Assembly (NCBI GenBank): GCA_963751665.1
Contig: CAVVVF010000004.1
Coordinates: forward strand, 248,001 to 312,000
From: AC-69 sp963751665
Lineage (GTDB): Bacteria; Actinomycetota; UBA4738; HRBIN12
DNA length: 64,000 nucleotides
Direction of reading: 5' to 3'
The notes under the pieces were generated by a model. The model saw nothing but the letters and a program-made list of their open reading frames with translations. It had not been told where the DNA came from and made no database searches. Made by a program: the position numbers and the translations under genes. This document shows positions 31,288 through 40,587 of this stretch, one piece after another (the first letter of the stretch is position 1; every line of letters begins with the position of its first letter).

Positions 31288-34200
31288 TTAGGCCTCGATG
31301 TTGACGCACCCTCCGAGTAGCGAGTTCATCGCTCCGGCCTGTGCCTGTGTCGTTGTACCCGCGCTGGTGCTTCCATCGATGAGGCTGTTTGCGACGACCA
31401 GCACCTGGCTCATGGTGGAGGACGATGTAAGCCCCAGCCCAGAAGGAGCCGTACAGCCCAGGCTCCCGATCGTGTTGCTCGAGAACCCGCTGATGTTGTT
31501 GATGTTATAGGTCAGAGCCAGGGTCTGCGCCGCCAGCACCTCGAGGGTGTTCGTGTTTAACCCTGGACTGAGGTTGCTGCCGCAGTTGAAGATGCTCGGC
31601 CCGCATGCGCCGTTGCCCAAGATCGTGTCGGACTGCAGTACGGTCGTCACCGTGAAGCCTCGGGTTGAGCCGCCGATGAAGACCGGCGTGTCCAGGAACC
31701 CGAACGGGGCGAAGGCATCGAGGATCTTGTGACCATTCTTGTTCCGCCAGAACCCGGCCGTCTTCCCTCTTATGCCTGTCGCCGTCAGCGGCTCGCAGGC
31801 GCTGTCGGACTCGTTGTAGGTGGTGCTGCCGTTGTAGTGAGCCTTGAACGAGAGCCCGCCCGCGGAGACCGTCTCGTCGCTGCTGGGATGGGCTACACCG
31901 GCGGCGTCAAGAGGGACCGTGCCGGCCGCCGTCCCGGTTCCCGAGCAGGTGGTGTTACCGGACCACACCGTGAAGGTCACGGTGCCTGTGGGGGTCCCGC
32001 CGGCCACGGTCCCGGTGACGGTGGCCTTGTCGTGGACGGTCGTGCCGATCGGGGCCGAGATAGCCACGCTCGGGGTGGTCTCCCCGACGGACGACCCGTT
32101 GTGGATCTCGGTGGCCGTGTTCGACGGCGAGCTTGTTGGCCGTCAGCGGCTCACAGTCGCTGGTGGAGGCCAGGTAGGTGTCGTCCCCGTTGTAGTGGGC
32201 CTTGAACGACAGCCCGGTCGTGCCCACGACCGCCGTGTCGCTGGGGTGGGCCACCCCGGCGACGAGGGGCACCGCCGTGCCGGCCGCGGTCCCGGTGCCG
32301 TCGCAGGAGGTGTTGGCCCACACCGTGAAGTCCACGGTCCCGGTGGGGGTGGTCAGGGCCCCGGTCACGGTGGCCTGGTCGTGCACCGTGGAGCCGATGG
32401 GAGCCGAGGTGATCGCGTTGTGGGCGGCGTTGTGGATCTCGGTGGCCGTGTTCGAGGCCAGCTTGTTGGCCGTCAGCGGCTCACAGTCGCTGGTGGAGGC
32501 CAGGTAGGTGTCGTCCCCGTTGTAGTGGGCCTTGAACGACAGCCCGGTCGTGCCCACGACCGCCGTGTCGCTGGGGTGGGCCACCCCGGCGACGAGGGGC
32601 ACCGCCGTGCCGGCCGCGGTCCCGGTGCCGTCGCAGGAGGTGTTGGCCCACACCGTGAAGTCCACGGTCCCGGTGGGGGTGGTCAGGGCCCCGGTCACGG
32701 TGGCCTGGTCGTGCACCGTGGAGCCGATGGGAGCCGAGGTGATCGCGTTGTGGGCGGCGTTGTGGATCTCGGTGGCCGTGTTCGAGGCCAGCTTGTTGGC
32801 CGTCAGCGGCTCACAGTCGCTGGTGGAGGCCAGGTAGGTGTCGTCCCCGTTGTAGTGGGCCTTGAACGACAGCCCGGTCGTGCCCACGACCGCCGTGTCG
32901 CTGGGGTGGGCCACCCCGGCGACGAGGGGCACCGCCGTGCCGGCCGCGGTCCCGGTGCCGTCGCAGGAGGTGTTGGCCCACACCGTGAAGTCCACGGTCC
33001 CGGTGGGGGTGGTCAGGGCCCCGGTCACGGTGGCCTGGTCGTGCACCGTGGAGCCGATGGGAGCCGAGGTGATCGCGTTGTGGGCGGCGTTGTGGATCTC
33101 GGTGGCCGTGTTCGAGGCCAGCTTGTTGGCCGTCAGCGGCTCACAGTCGCTGGTGGAGGCCAGGTAGGTGTCGTCCCCGTTGTAGTGGGCCTTGAACGAC
33201 AGCCCGGTCGTGCCCACGACCGCCGTGTCGCTGGGGTGGGCCACCCCGGCGACGAGGGGCACCGCCGTGCCGGCCGCGGTCCCGGTGCCGTCGCAGGAGG
33301 TGTTGGCCCACACCGTGAAGTCCACGGTCCCGGTGGGGGTGGTCAGGGCCCCGGTCACGGTGGCCTGGTCGTGCACCGTGGAGCCGATGGGAGCCGAGGT
33401 GATCGCGTTGTGGGCGGCGTTGTGGATCTCGGTGGCCGTGTTCGAGGCCAGCTTGTTGGCCGTCAGCGGCTCACAGTCGCTGGTGGAGGCCAGGTAGGTG
33501 TCGTCCCCGTTGTAGTGGGCCTTGAACGACAGCCCGGTCGTGCCCACGACCGCCGTGTCGCTGGGGTGGGCCACCCCGGCGACGAGGGGCACCGCCGTGC
33601 CGGCCGCGGTCCCGGTGCCGTCGCAGGAGGTGTTGGCCCACACCGTGAAGTCCACGGTCCCGGTGGGGGTGGTCAGGGCCCCGGTCACGGTGGCCTGGTC
33701 GTGCACCGTGGAGCCGATGGGAGCCGAGGTGATCGCGTTGTGGGCGGCGTTGTGGATCTCGGTGGCCGTGTTCGAGGCCAGCTTGTTGGCCGTCAGCGGC
33801 TCACAGTCGCTGGTGGAGGCCAGGTAGGTGTCGTCCCCGTTGTAGTGGGCCTTGAACGACAGCCCGGTCGTGCCCACGACCGCCGTGTCGCTGGGGTGGG
33901 CCACCCCGGCGACGAGGGGCACCGCCGTGCCGGCCGCGGTCCCGGTGCCGTCGCAGGAGGTGTTGGCCCACACCGTGAAGTCCACGGTCCCGGTGGGGGT
34001 GGTCAGGGCCCCGGTCACGGTGGCCTGGTCGTGCACCGTGGAGCCGATGGGAGCCGAGGTGATCGCGTTGTGGGCGGCGTTGTGGATCTCGGTGGCCGTG
34101 TTCGAGGCCAGCTTGTTGGCCGTCAGCGGCTCACAGTCGCTGGTGGAGGCCAGGTAGGTGTCGTCCCCGTTGTAGTGGGCCTTGAACGACAGCCCGGTCG

Positions 34201-36862
34201 TGCCCACGACCGCCGTGTCGCTGGGGTGGGCCACCCCGGCGACGAGGGGCACCGCCGTGCCGGCCGCGGTCCCGGTGCCGTCGCAGGAGGTGTTGGCCCA
34301 CACCGTGAAGTCCACGGTCCCGGTGGGGGTGGTCAGGGCCCCGGTCACGGTGGCCTGGTCGTGCACCGTGGAGCCGATGGGAGCCGAGGTGATCGCGTTG
34401 TGGGCGGCGTTGTGGATCTCGGTGGCCGTGTTCGAGGCCAGCTTGTTGGCCGTCAGCGGCTCACAGTCGCTGGTGGAGGCCAGGTAGGTGTCGTCCCCGT
34501 TGTAGTGGGCCTTGAACGACAGCCCGGTCGTGCCCACGACCGCCGTGTCGCTGGGGTGGGCCACCCCGGCGACGAGGGGCACCGCCGTGCCGGCCGCGGT
34601 CCCGGTGCCGTCGCAGGAGGTGTTGGCCCACACCGTGAAGTCCACGGTCCCGGTGGGGGTGGTCAGGGCCCCGGTCACGGTGGCCTGGTCGTGCACCGTG
34701 GAGCCGATGGGAGCCGAGGTGATCGCGTTGTGGGCGGCGTTGTGGATCTCGGTGGCCGTGTTCGAGGCGAGCTTGTTGGCCGTCAGCGGCTCACAGTCGC
34801 TGGTGGAGGCCAGGTAGGTGTCGTCCCCGTTGTAGTGGGCCTTGAACGACAGCCCGGTCGTGCCCACGACCGCCGTGTCGCTGGGGTGGGCCACCCCGGC
34901 GACGAGGGGCACCGCCGTGCCGGCCGCGGTCCCGGTGCCGTCGCAGGAGGTGTTGGCCCACACCGTGAAGTCCACGGTCCCGGTGGGGGTGGTCAGGGCC
35001 CCGGTCACGGTGGCCTGGTCGTGCACCGTGGAGCCGATGGGAGCCGAGGTGATCGCGTTGTGGGCGGCGTTGTGGATCTCGGTGGCCGTGTTCGAGGCCA
35101 GCTTGTTGGCCGTCAGCGGCTCACAGTCGCTGGTGGAGGCCAGGTAGGTGTCGTCCCCGTTGTAGTGGGCCTTGAACGACAGCCCGGTCGTGCCCACGAC
35201 CGCCGTGTCGCTGGGGTGGGCCACCCCGGCGACGAGGGGCACCGCCGTGCCGGCCGCGGTCCCGGTGCCGTCGCAGGAGGTGTTGGCCCACACCGTGAAG
35301 TCCACGGTCCCGGTGGGGGTGGTCAGGGCCCCGGTCACGGTGGCCTGGTCGTGCACCGTGGAGCCGATGGGAGCCGAGGTGATCGCGTTGTGGGCGGCGT
35401 TGTGGATCTCGGTGGCCGTGTTCGAGGCCAGCTTGTTGGCCGTCAGCGGCTCACAGTCGCTGTCCCCGGGAACGTACTTGGCGCTGGCATCCGGGGCGTA
35501 GTGCGCCATATAGGAGAGGCCTCCAGCTGGAACGGTTGCGGTGTTGCTGGGGTGGGCCACCCCCGCGACAAGGGTCACGGTCCCGGCTGCGGTCCCGGTC
35601 CCAGTGCATGTCGTGTTCCCTAAGAAAACCGTGAAGCTGACCGATCCAGTGGCGGCCCCGGCATCTCCTGTCACGGTCGCCGAGTCGTGCACCGTGGCGC
35701 CGATGGGAGCCGAGGTGATCACGTTGTGGCTGGAGTCGTGGATCGCCGTCAGGACGGTGGGGGGAAGGAGGACGTCCGCGCCCTTCAGCTGATTATCCTG
35801 GTTGCCGAGGGAGGCCCCGTCGAGAAGGTCGAGGGGAATGTGATAGGGGCCGCCGCTGATGCTTGCGGCGCCTTTACCGGACCCATAGCCGATGCCCGCG
35901 CCCAGTGGATCGACACCCACGGCGATGTGTCCGGCGAACCGAACCATGATGTCGGAAGAAGCCGATGTCCACGTGAGCGTGTACTTCGCGTCTTGGTCGC
36001 TGCCGGTCGTGTAGCCGTTGAACGCCACCGATGCCGCCGTGATAGCGGCGTTGCCGAAGATCTCGAGGGTGCGGTCGCTGAACACCGTTTCATAGGCGGT
36101 AATCCGGGCATTGACGTTGCCGCCGATGGTTGGATCACCCATTACATCCGGCAAAGATGGCGTCACCAGGTTCCCGCCGCTCAGCAAGGAGTTGCACGTC
36201 GATGCCAAAGAGGCGGGCGGACCGATCTCTTGGCCGCACGGGATGATGGTTCCGAGAAGGTTCTGCCCCGGGGCGATGGCGTTTGCGGCGGCCACCGCTT
36301 GGTCCCACGAGGTCAGGAAGTCGTATGCGTGCGCCGCGGCCGATCCCTTCGTGGCCTGATGCCTGAACGTCAAGGTGTGCACGTTGCCGCTGGTGGTTGC
36401 GATGTTCGTGAAGATCAGCCGCTGGAGGGTCGACATGCCCTCTACGTACCTGGAGTTGCTCTGCTGCAGGATGGAGTTGATCCAGTGGCAGGTTCCCAGC
36501 GGGGTGGGCGAGTCGTTATTAGCGCATTGCTTGAAATCCACGACGAGTGGCGCTGCGGACGCGACACCTCCTCCCGTGGCTGCGAAGGCTGCCAAGACGA
36601 GTGCCCCGAGGACCGCTACCGCAACAAAGGCCTTACGAAGGCGAAGCTTGTACGCGGGACGCCTTGAGGCTGGTGCGCTACCGGTCGGAGCGGACGTCCT
36701 GGGCTTGAGGCCGCTCACGTGCGATCGGTCGGTGGATCCAAAGATCCGCGCGTCGGAAGCGGCTAAGCGACGTTCGAGCTCTCGGCGGCGAGATCGACGG
36801 CGCGCTGGACGTTTGAAAGGGTGGTTTCCAGCCGACCCAGGTCGCTCGTCAAAGTTGCCCAT
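31288..36862 (-). CDS. Giant secreted protein with twelve Ig-like repeats (one frame break)
   Basis: About 1857 aa once extra C 32125 is removed. ATG 36862 (or GTG 36865) follows AAGGGG. A long Arg-rich head (1-75) precedes the signal helix KAFVAVAVLGALVLAAFA (78-95) and a likely cleavage near ASA-AP (~103). Residues ~104-400 (QCANNDSPTPLGTCHWINS...SRYVEGMSTLQRLIF) resemble the N-terminal part of large actinobacterial surface proteins. Then come one diverged Ig-like repeat, ten identical 110-aa repeats, one more diverged repeat, and a ~160-aa end opening GKTAGFWRNKNGHKILDAF, the GFW-type secretion-associated motif. Each repeat has two cysteines (TSCDGTG, SDCEPL). There is no LPXTG sorting signal or C-terminal membrane helix, so attachment is unclear. 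Adhesin, stalk or sheath function is inference. Confidence 0.85.
32131..35430. repeat. Ten tandem 330-bp repeats, essentially identical
   Basis: Ten units of exactly 330 bp, each starting (plus strand) with GCTTGTTGGCCGTCAGCGGC. Homology continues to about 35460. Unit length is a multiple of three, so the 110-residue period is kept. By eye the only internal difference is C to G at 34769, synonymous (Leu CTG/CTC). The same variant occurs at 32129, exactly eight units away. Flanking Ig-like repeats on both sides are clearly diverged, so the core has been homogenised recently. Confidence 0.95.
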
Positions 36863-37185
36863 CACGCAACCCCTTCCCCTCGAGCTGTTAAAGCCGCAGG
36901 AGAACCCTCATCCATATGGGTACCGAATGTCATCGTCCATTTGGGGGACATGGCTTAGCGCCGGGCAGGGAGCTGGAGGCCATCGGTTAGGCCTCGCGGA
37001 CCGATGTCGACTGCCGCGGATATGTGCCTTCAGCTGCGAGTTTGCGTGTGCTCCTTCCTCGAGGGTCCTCCGGATGGACGAGCCGAGGGGGGCGCCCGTA
37101 TACTGATTGTCCGCCCCTGTCCGGGGGGTTTCGGCTCGTCCGTGGGCGGGTCGGGCCTGTCCGGCGACGGAACACCTGGGAGAGC
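36863..37185. other. Divergent intergenic region between the giant gene and infA
   Basis: 323 bp. Contains the ribosome site of the minus-strand giant gene (AAGGGG, around 36868-36876), a CCATATGG palindrome near 36914, a GAGGCC/GGCCTC hairpin (36976-36995) and the infA promoter. No gene seen. Confidence 0.5.
37075..37104 (+). promoter_or_regulatory. Promoter for infA-rpmJ-rpsM-rpsK-rpoA
   Basis: TGGACG (37075-37080), 18-bp spacer, TATACT (37099-37104). The -10 matches the rpoBC promoter. A separate promoter is expected because the island cuts these genes off from the spc operon. Confidence 0.65.
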
Positions 37186-37404
37186 TTGCCGAAGAAGGAC
37201 GCCATCGAGGTCGAGGGAACGGTCACCGAGCCGCTCCCCAACGCCATGTTCCGGGTGCAACTCGAAAACGGGCACAAGGTTCTGGCCCACATCTCGGGGA
37301 AGATGCGGATGCACTACATCCGGATCCTCCCGGGGGACCGGGTGCTGGTGGAGCTGTCGCCGTACGATCTGACGCGCGGCAGGATCGTGTACCGCTACAA
37401 GTGA
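37186..37404 (+). CDS. infA: Translation initiation factor IF-1
   Basis: 72 aa, OB-fold. TTG 37186 gives MPKKDAIEVEGTVTEPLPNA, then MFRVQLENGHKVLAHISGKM and RILPGDRVLVELSPYDLTRG. IF-1 sits in the A site during initiation. The TTG start is chosen because the product then has the exact family length; upstream in-frame codons are not IF-1-like. Confidence 0.97.
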   Translation: MPKKDAIEVEGTVTEPLPNAMFRVQLENGHKVLAHISGKMRMHYIRILPGDRVLVELSPYDLTRGRIVYRYK

Positions 37405-37420
37405 GGGAGAGGTTCGGACG

Positions 37421-37534
37421 ATGAAGGTGCGGCCGTCGGTGAAGAAGATGTGCGAGCGATGCAAGATCATCCGCCGCCACGGCGTGGTCCGGGTCATCTG
37501 CACGAACCCTCGTCACAAGCAGCGGCAGGGGTAG
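37421..37534 (+). CDS. rpmJ: 50S ribosomal protein L36
   Basis: 37 aa. MKVRPSVKKMCERCKIIRRH, with zinc ligands Cys11, Cys14, Cys27 and His32 (the C+ form). ATG 37421 follows GAGGGAGAGG. It lies between infA and rpsM, as in most bacteria. Confidence 0.97.
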   Translation: MKVRPSVKKMCERCKIIRRHGVVRVICTNPRHKQRQG

Positions 37535-37546
37535 GAGGGAGACCGA

Positions 37547-37936
37547 GTGGCACGGATCGCAGGCGTCGACCTTCCCCGCGACAAGCGGGTGGACATCGCC
37601 CTTCGGTACATCTACGGGATCGGACCCACCCGGGCCTTCGCAATCGTGAAGGGGACGGGCGTCGAGGCGGGACGCAAGGTGCGGGACCTCTCCGAGGAGG
37701 AGGTGGCCCGGATCCGCGAGTTCATCGACCGCACGTACAAGGTCGAGGGTGACCTCCGCCGGGAGGTGGCGCAGGACATCAAGCGCAAGATCGAGATCGG
37801 CGCCTACCAGGGCATCCGCCACCGCCGGAGCCTCCCCGTCCACGGGCAGCGGACGCACACGAACGCCCGGACCCGCAAGGGGCCGAAGAAGACCGTCCCC
37901 GGCAGGAAGAAGCCTGCCGCCGGGAAGAAGGGCTAG
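37547..37936 (+). CDS. rpsM: 30S ribosomal protein S13
   Basis: 129 aa. Head protein contacting P-site tRNA and forming intersubunit bridges. MARIAGVDLPRDKRVDIALR, YIYGIGPTRAF and RSLPVHGQRTHTNARTRKGP are diagnostic. GTG 37547 follows AGGAGGGAG. The C-terminus ends in a basic Lys-rich tail. Confidence 0.97.
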   Translation: MARIAGVDLPRDKRVDIALRYIYGIGPTRAFAIVKGTGVEAGRKVRDLSEEEVARIREFIDRTYKVEGDLRREVAQDIKRKIEIGAYQGIRHRRSLPVHGQRTHTNARTRKGPKKTVPGRKKPAAGKKG

Positions 37937-37945
37937 GCGGGAGCC

Positions 37946-38338
37946 ATGGCGAAGCCCAAGGCCAAGAAGGCACGGAAGAAGGAGAAGAAGAACGTCGTCC
38001 ACGGCCAGGCCCACATCAAGTCGACGTTCAACAACACCATCGTCACCATCACCGACCTTCAGGGAAATACCCTCTCGTGGGCCAGCGCGGGCAACGTGGG
38101 GTTCAAGGGCTCCCGGAAGTCCACCCCTTTCGCCGCGCAGCTTGCCGCGGAGGCCGCGGCGCGGAAGGCCCAGGAGCATGGAGTGCAGAAGGTGGACGTG
38201 TTCGTGAAGGGCCCCGGCTCCGGCCGCGAGACGGCCATCCGCTCGCTCGCGGCGACCGGCCTGGAGGTCGCCGGTATCCAGGACGTCACGCCCGTCCCCC
38301 ACAACGGGTGCCGGCCCAAGAAGCGCCGGCGCGTGTAG
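37946..38338 (+). CDS. rpsK: 30S ribosomal protein S11
   Basis: 130 aa. Platform protein. VHGQAHIKSTFNNTIVTITD, the SSxG-like SWASAGNVGFKGSRKSTPFA and TPVPHNGCRPKKRRRV are conserved. ATG 37946 follows GGGAG. rpsD, which usually comes next, is missing; rpoA follows after 79 bp. Confidence 0.97.
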   Translation: MAKPKAKKARKKEKKNVVHGQAHIKSTFNNTIVTITDLQGNTLSWASAGNVGFKGSRKSTPFAAQLAAEAAARKAQEHGVQKVDVFVKGPGSGRETAIRSLAATGLEVAGIQDVTPVPHNGCRPKKRRRV

Positions 38339-38346
38339 CGCCGGGC

Positions 38347-38369
38347 CGGCCCGCCCGTCGAGCGGGCCG
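38347..38369 (+). terminator. GC hairpin where rpsD would be
   Basis: CGGCCCGC (38347-38354) pairs with GCGGGCCG (38362-38369). No T-run follows, so it is an mRNA structure rather than a clear terminator. It occupies the rpsK-rpoA gap. Confidence 0.4.
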
Positions 38370-38417
38370 TGATCGGTGGGGAGGAATGGATGATCCCCCG
38401 CCGGAGGAGGTAGTCAG

Positions 38418-39346
38418 GTGTTCATCGTCGCAAGGCCACAGATCCAGGAGGAGAGCGTCAGCCCGACGCGCTCCCGGTTCTCCATCGAGCCCCTCGAGCC
38501 GGGGTTCGGCTACACGGTTGGGAACTCGCTCCGACGCACGCTGCTCTCGTCGATCCCCGGAGCGGCCATCTCGTCCGTGCGGATCGAGGGCGTGCTCCAC
38601 GAGTTCTCCACCATCCCCAAGGTCACCGAGGACGTGACCGACATCATCCTGAACCTGAAGGAGCTCGTGATCCGAACCGACGTCGAGGAGCCGGTCACGA
38701 TGTACCTCAAGGCCAAGGGGCCGGGCGAGGTCACGGCCGGAGACATCTCGCCGCCGGCGGGGGTCGAGATCCTCAACACCGACATGCACATCGCCACCGT
38801 CGCCAAGGGCGGGAGCCTGGAGATCGAGATGGTGGTGGAGCGGGGCGTGGGCTACCGGCCGGCCGAGAAGAACAAGAAGCCCCGGGACCCGATCGGCGTC
38901 ATCCCCGTGGACTCGATCTTCGGGCCGGTCCACAAGGTGTCGTACACGGTCGAGAACACCCGGGTCGAGCAGATGACCGACCGGGACCGGCTGGTGCTGG
39001 ACGTGGAGACCGATGGCTCGATCAGCCCCCGCGAGGCGGTGGCCTCGGCCGGCGGCACGCTCCTCGAGCTGGTCCAGCTGTTCTCCGAGCTGGCCGAGGC
39101 GCCGAGCGTGGCCGTGGGTCCGGCGGAGGACGAGTCTGTCCCTCCGACTACGCGATCACGGTGGAGGAGCTGAACCTGTCGGTTCGCTCGTACAACTGCC
39201 TGAAGCGCGAGGGCATCAACACCGTGGGCGACCTGGTGCAGAAGTCCGAGGCCGAGCTCATGGACATCCGCAACTTCGGCCAGAAGTCGATCGACGAGGT
39301 CAAGACCAAGCTGGCCGAGCTCGGCCTGTCCCTGCGGGAGGAGTAA
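38418..39346 (+). CDS. rpoA: DNA-directed RNA polymerase subunit alpha (frame break near codon 242)
   Basis: Scaffold subunit; its C-terminal domain binds UP elements and activators. GTG 38418 follows GGAGGAGG. The N-terminal domain is complete (GFGYTVGNSLRRTLLSSIPG, VIPVDSIFGPVHKVSYTVEN). At 39142/39143 one base is missing: GTCCCTCCGAC probably stands for GTCCCGTCCGAC, giving V-P-S-D-Y-A-I-T. Beyond it VEELNLSVRSYNCLKREGIN and the helix-hairpin-helix alpha-CTD continue to LSLREE. This is one of only two sites needing a deletion rather than an insertion. Confidence 0.93.
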
Positions 39347-39348
39347 GG

Positions 39349-39711
39349 ATGCCCAAGCCCAAGCGGGGCCCCCGGCTGGGCGCCGGCCCGGCGCACCAGC
39401 GGCTCCTGCTGGCCGGGCTCGCGGCACAACTCTTCGTCCACGAGCGGGTGAACACGACCCAGGCCAAGGCCAAGGCGGTTCGCCCGCTCGCGGAGAAACT
39501 CATCACGTCGGCCAAGCGCGGCGATCTGTCCGCGCGCCGGGAGGTCCTGAAGGTGATCCCCGACCGCGACGTCGTGCACAAGCTGTTCAGCGACATCGGC
39601 CCGCGGTACGCCGAGCGACCGGGCGGGTACACGCGGATCCTGAAGCTCGGCCCGCGGCAGGGTGACGGCGCGCCCATGGCCCGCATCGAGCTCGTCGCCT
39701 CGGAGGAATAG
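39349..39711 (+). CDS. rplQ: 50S ribosomal protein L17
   Basis: 120 aa. RGPRLGAGPAHQRLLLAGLA, VNTTQAKAKAVRPLAEKLIT and GGYTRILKLGPRQGDGAPMA are characteristic. ATG 39349 lies two bases after the rpoA stop. It ends the alpha-operon core and truA follows. Confidence 0.97.
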   Translation: MPKPKRGPRLGAGPAHQRLLLAGLAAQLFVHERVNTTQAKAKAVRPLAEKLITSAKRGDLSARREVLKVIPDRDVVHKLFSDIGPRYAERPGGYTRILKLGPRQGDGAPMARIELVASEE

Positions 39712-39726
39712 GCATCGTCGCCGGCC

Positions 39727-40524
39727 ATGACTCGCGTCGTCAGGCTGACGCTCGCCTACGACGGCACGGGGTTCCACGGGTGGGCCAAGCAGCGTGAGCA
39801 GCGCACGGTCCAGGGAGTTCTCGAGCTTGCGCTGCAACGGTTCCTGAGGGATGTCCCGAAGCTCTCGGTGGCCGGGCGGACCGACACCGGCGTCCACGCG
39901 CGGGGACAGGTGGTCTCGTTCCCGGCGGCCGACGTCGTCGACGTCGGCCGCCTGCAACCCGGGCTGAACGTCCTCCTGGCTCCGGAGGTGGTCGTCACCG
40001 ACGCCCGGGTCGCGCCGGCGGGATTCGATGCCCGACACAGCGCGACGGCGCGCGAGTATCGATACCGGATCGAGACCGGGCCCTTCCCCGATCCGTTCAC
40101 CGGCCGGTTCGTGTGGCACCGGCCCGGCGAGCTGTCGCTCCCGCGGATGCGTGCGGCGGCGCGCCAGCTGGTGGGCGAGCGCGACTTCGCCTCGTTCTGC
40201 CGGTTGCCCAGGGACGGATCGGGGACGGTTCGGAACCTGGAGCGGCTCTCGGTCTCGCGCTCGGGCGGTCTCGTCGAGATCTCGGCCCGGGCCAACGCGT
40301 TCCTGCACCAGATGGTCCGGAGCCTGGTGGGGACGCTGGTGGCGGTGGGTGAGGGGCGGATCGAGCCCGACCGCGTCCCGGCCATCCTTTCCGCGAGGGA
40401 CCGCGCGGCGGCCGGGCAGTTGGCGCCCTCCCACGGCCTCACCTTGGAGCGGGTCCGGTACGGGCGACGTGGAGGGTCACGCTCCGGACCCGATGTCGGC
40501 GGGCGGCATCCCGAAGATCTTTGA
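39727..40524 (+). CDS. truA: tRNA pseudouridine synthase A
   Basis: 265 aa. Makes pseudouridine at tRNA positions 38-40. The catalytic Asp lies in VAGRTDTGVHARGQVVSF. LAYDGTGFHGWAKQREQRTV and FLHQMVRSLVGTLVAVGEGR are conserved. The stop codon overlaps the -35 box of the rplM promoter. It follows rplQ, as in many actinobacteria. Confidence 0.95.
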   Translation: MTRVVRLTLAYDGTGFHGWAKQREQRTVQGVLELALQRFLRDVPKLSVAGRTDTGVHARGQVVSFPAADVVDVGRLQPGLNVLLAPEVVVTDARVAPAGFDARHSATAREYRYRIETGPFPDPFTGRFVWHRPGELSLPRMRAAARQLVGERDFASFCRLPRDGSGTVRNLERLSVSRSGGLVEISARANAFLHQMVRSLVGTLVAVGEGRIEPDRVPAILSARDRAAAGQLAPSHGLTLERVRYGRRGGSRSGPDVGGRHPEDL

Positions 40525-40550
40525 CGGAGGCGCAAAGCCGCAGGTAGCAT
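40521..40550 (+). promoter_or_regulatory. Promoter for rplM-rpsI
   Basis: TTGACG (40521-40526), 18-bp spacer, TAGCAT (40545-40550), 37 bp before the rplM ATG. The -35 box contains the truA TGA. Confidence 0.6.
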
Positions 40551-40587
40551 GGGGCGTCGGCTCGTCCGGGCCGACCTTTTCTCACGT

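Noticed and set aside
32131..35430. Repeat array as a CRISPR or satellite
   Set aside because: Units are 330 bp, contiguous, without spacers, and keep a reading frame.
31844..35623. 1259-residue open frame on the plus strand with a perfect 110-residue repeat
   Set aside because: Antisense shadow of the minus-strand repeat gene: a 330-bp unit with no stop in this frame stays open however often it is copied. The product is Gly/Arg/Val-rich without a start, signal or domain; the minus frame has a signal peptide and Ig-like domains.
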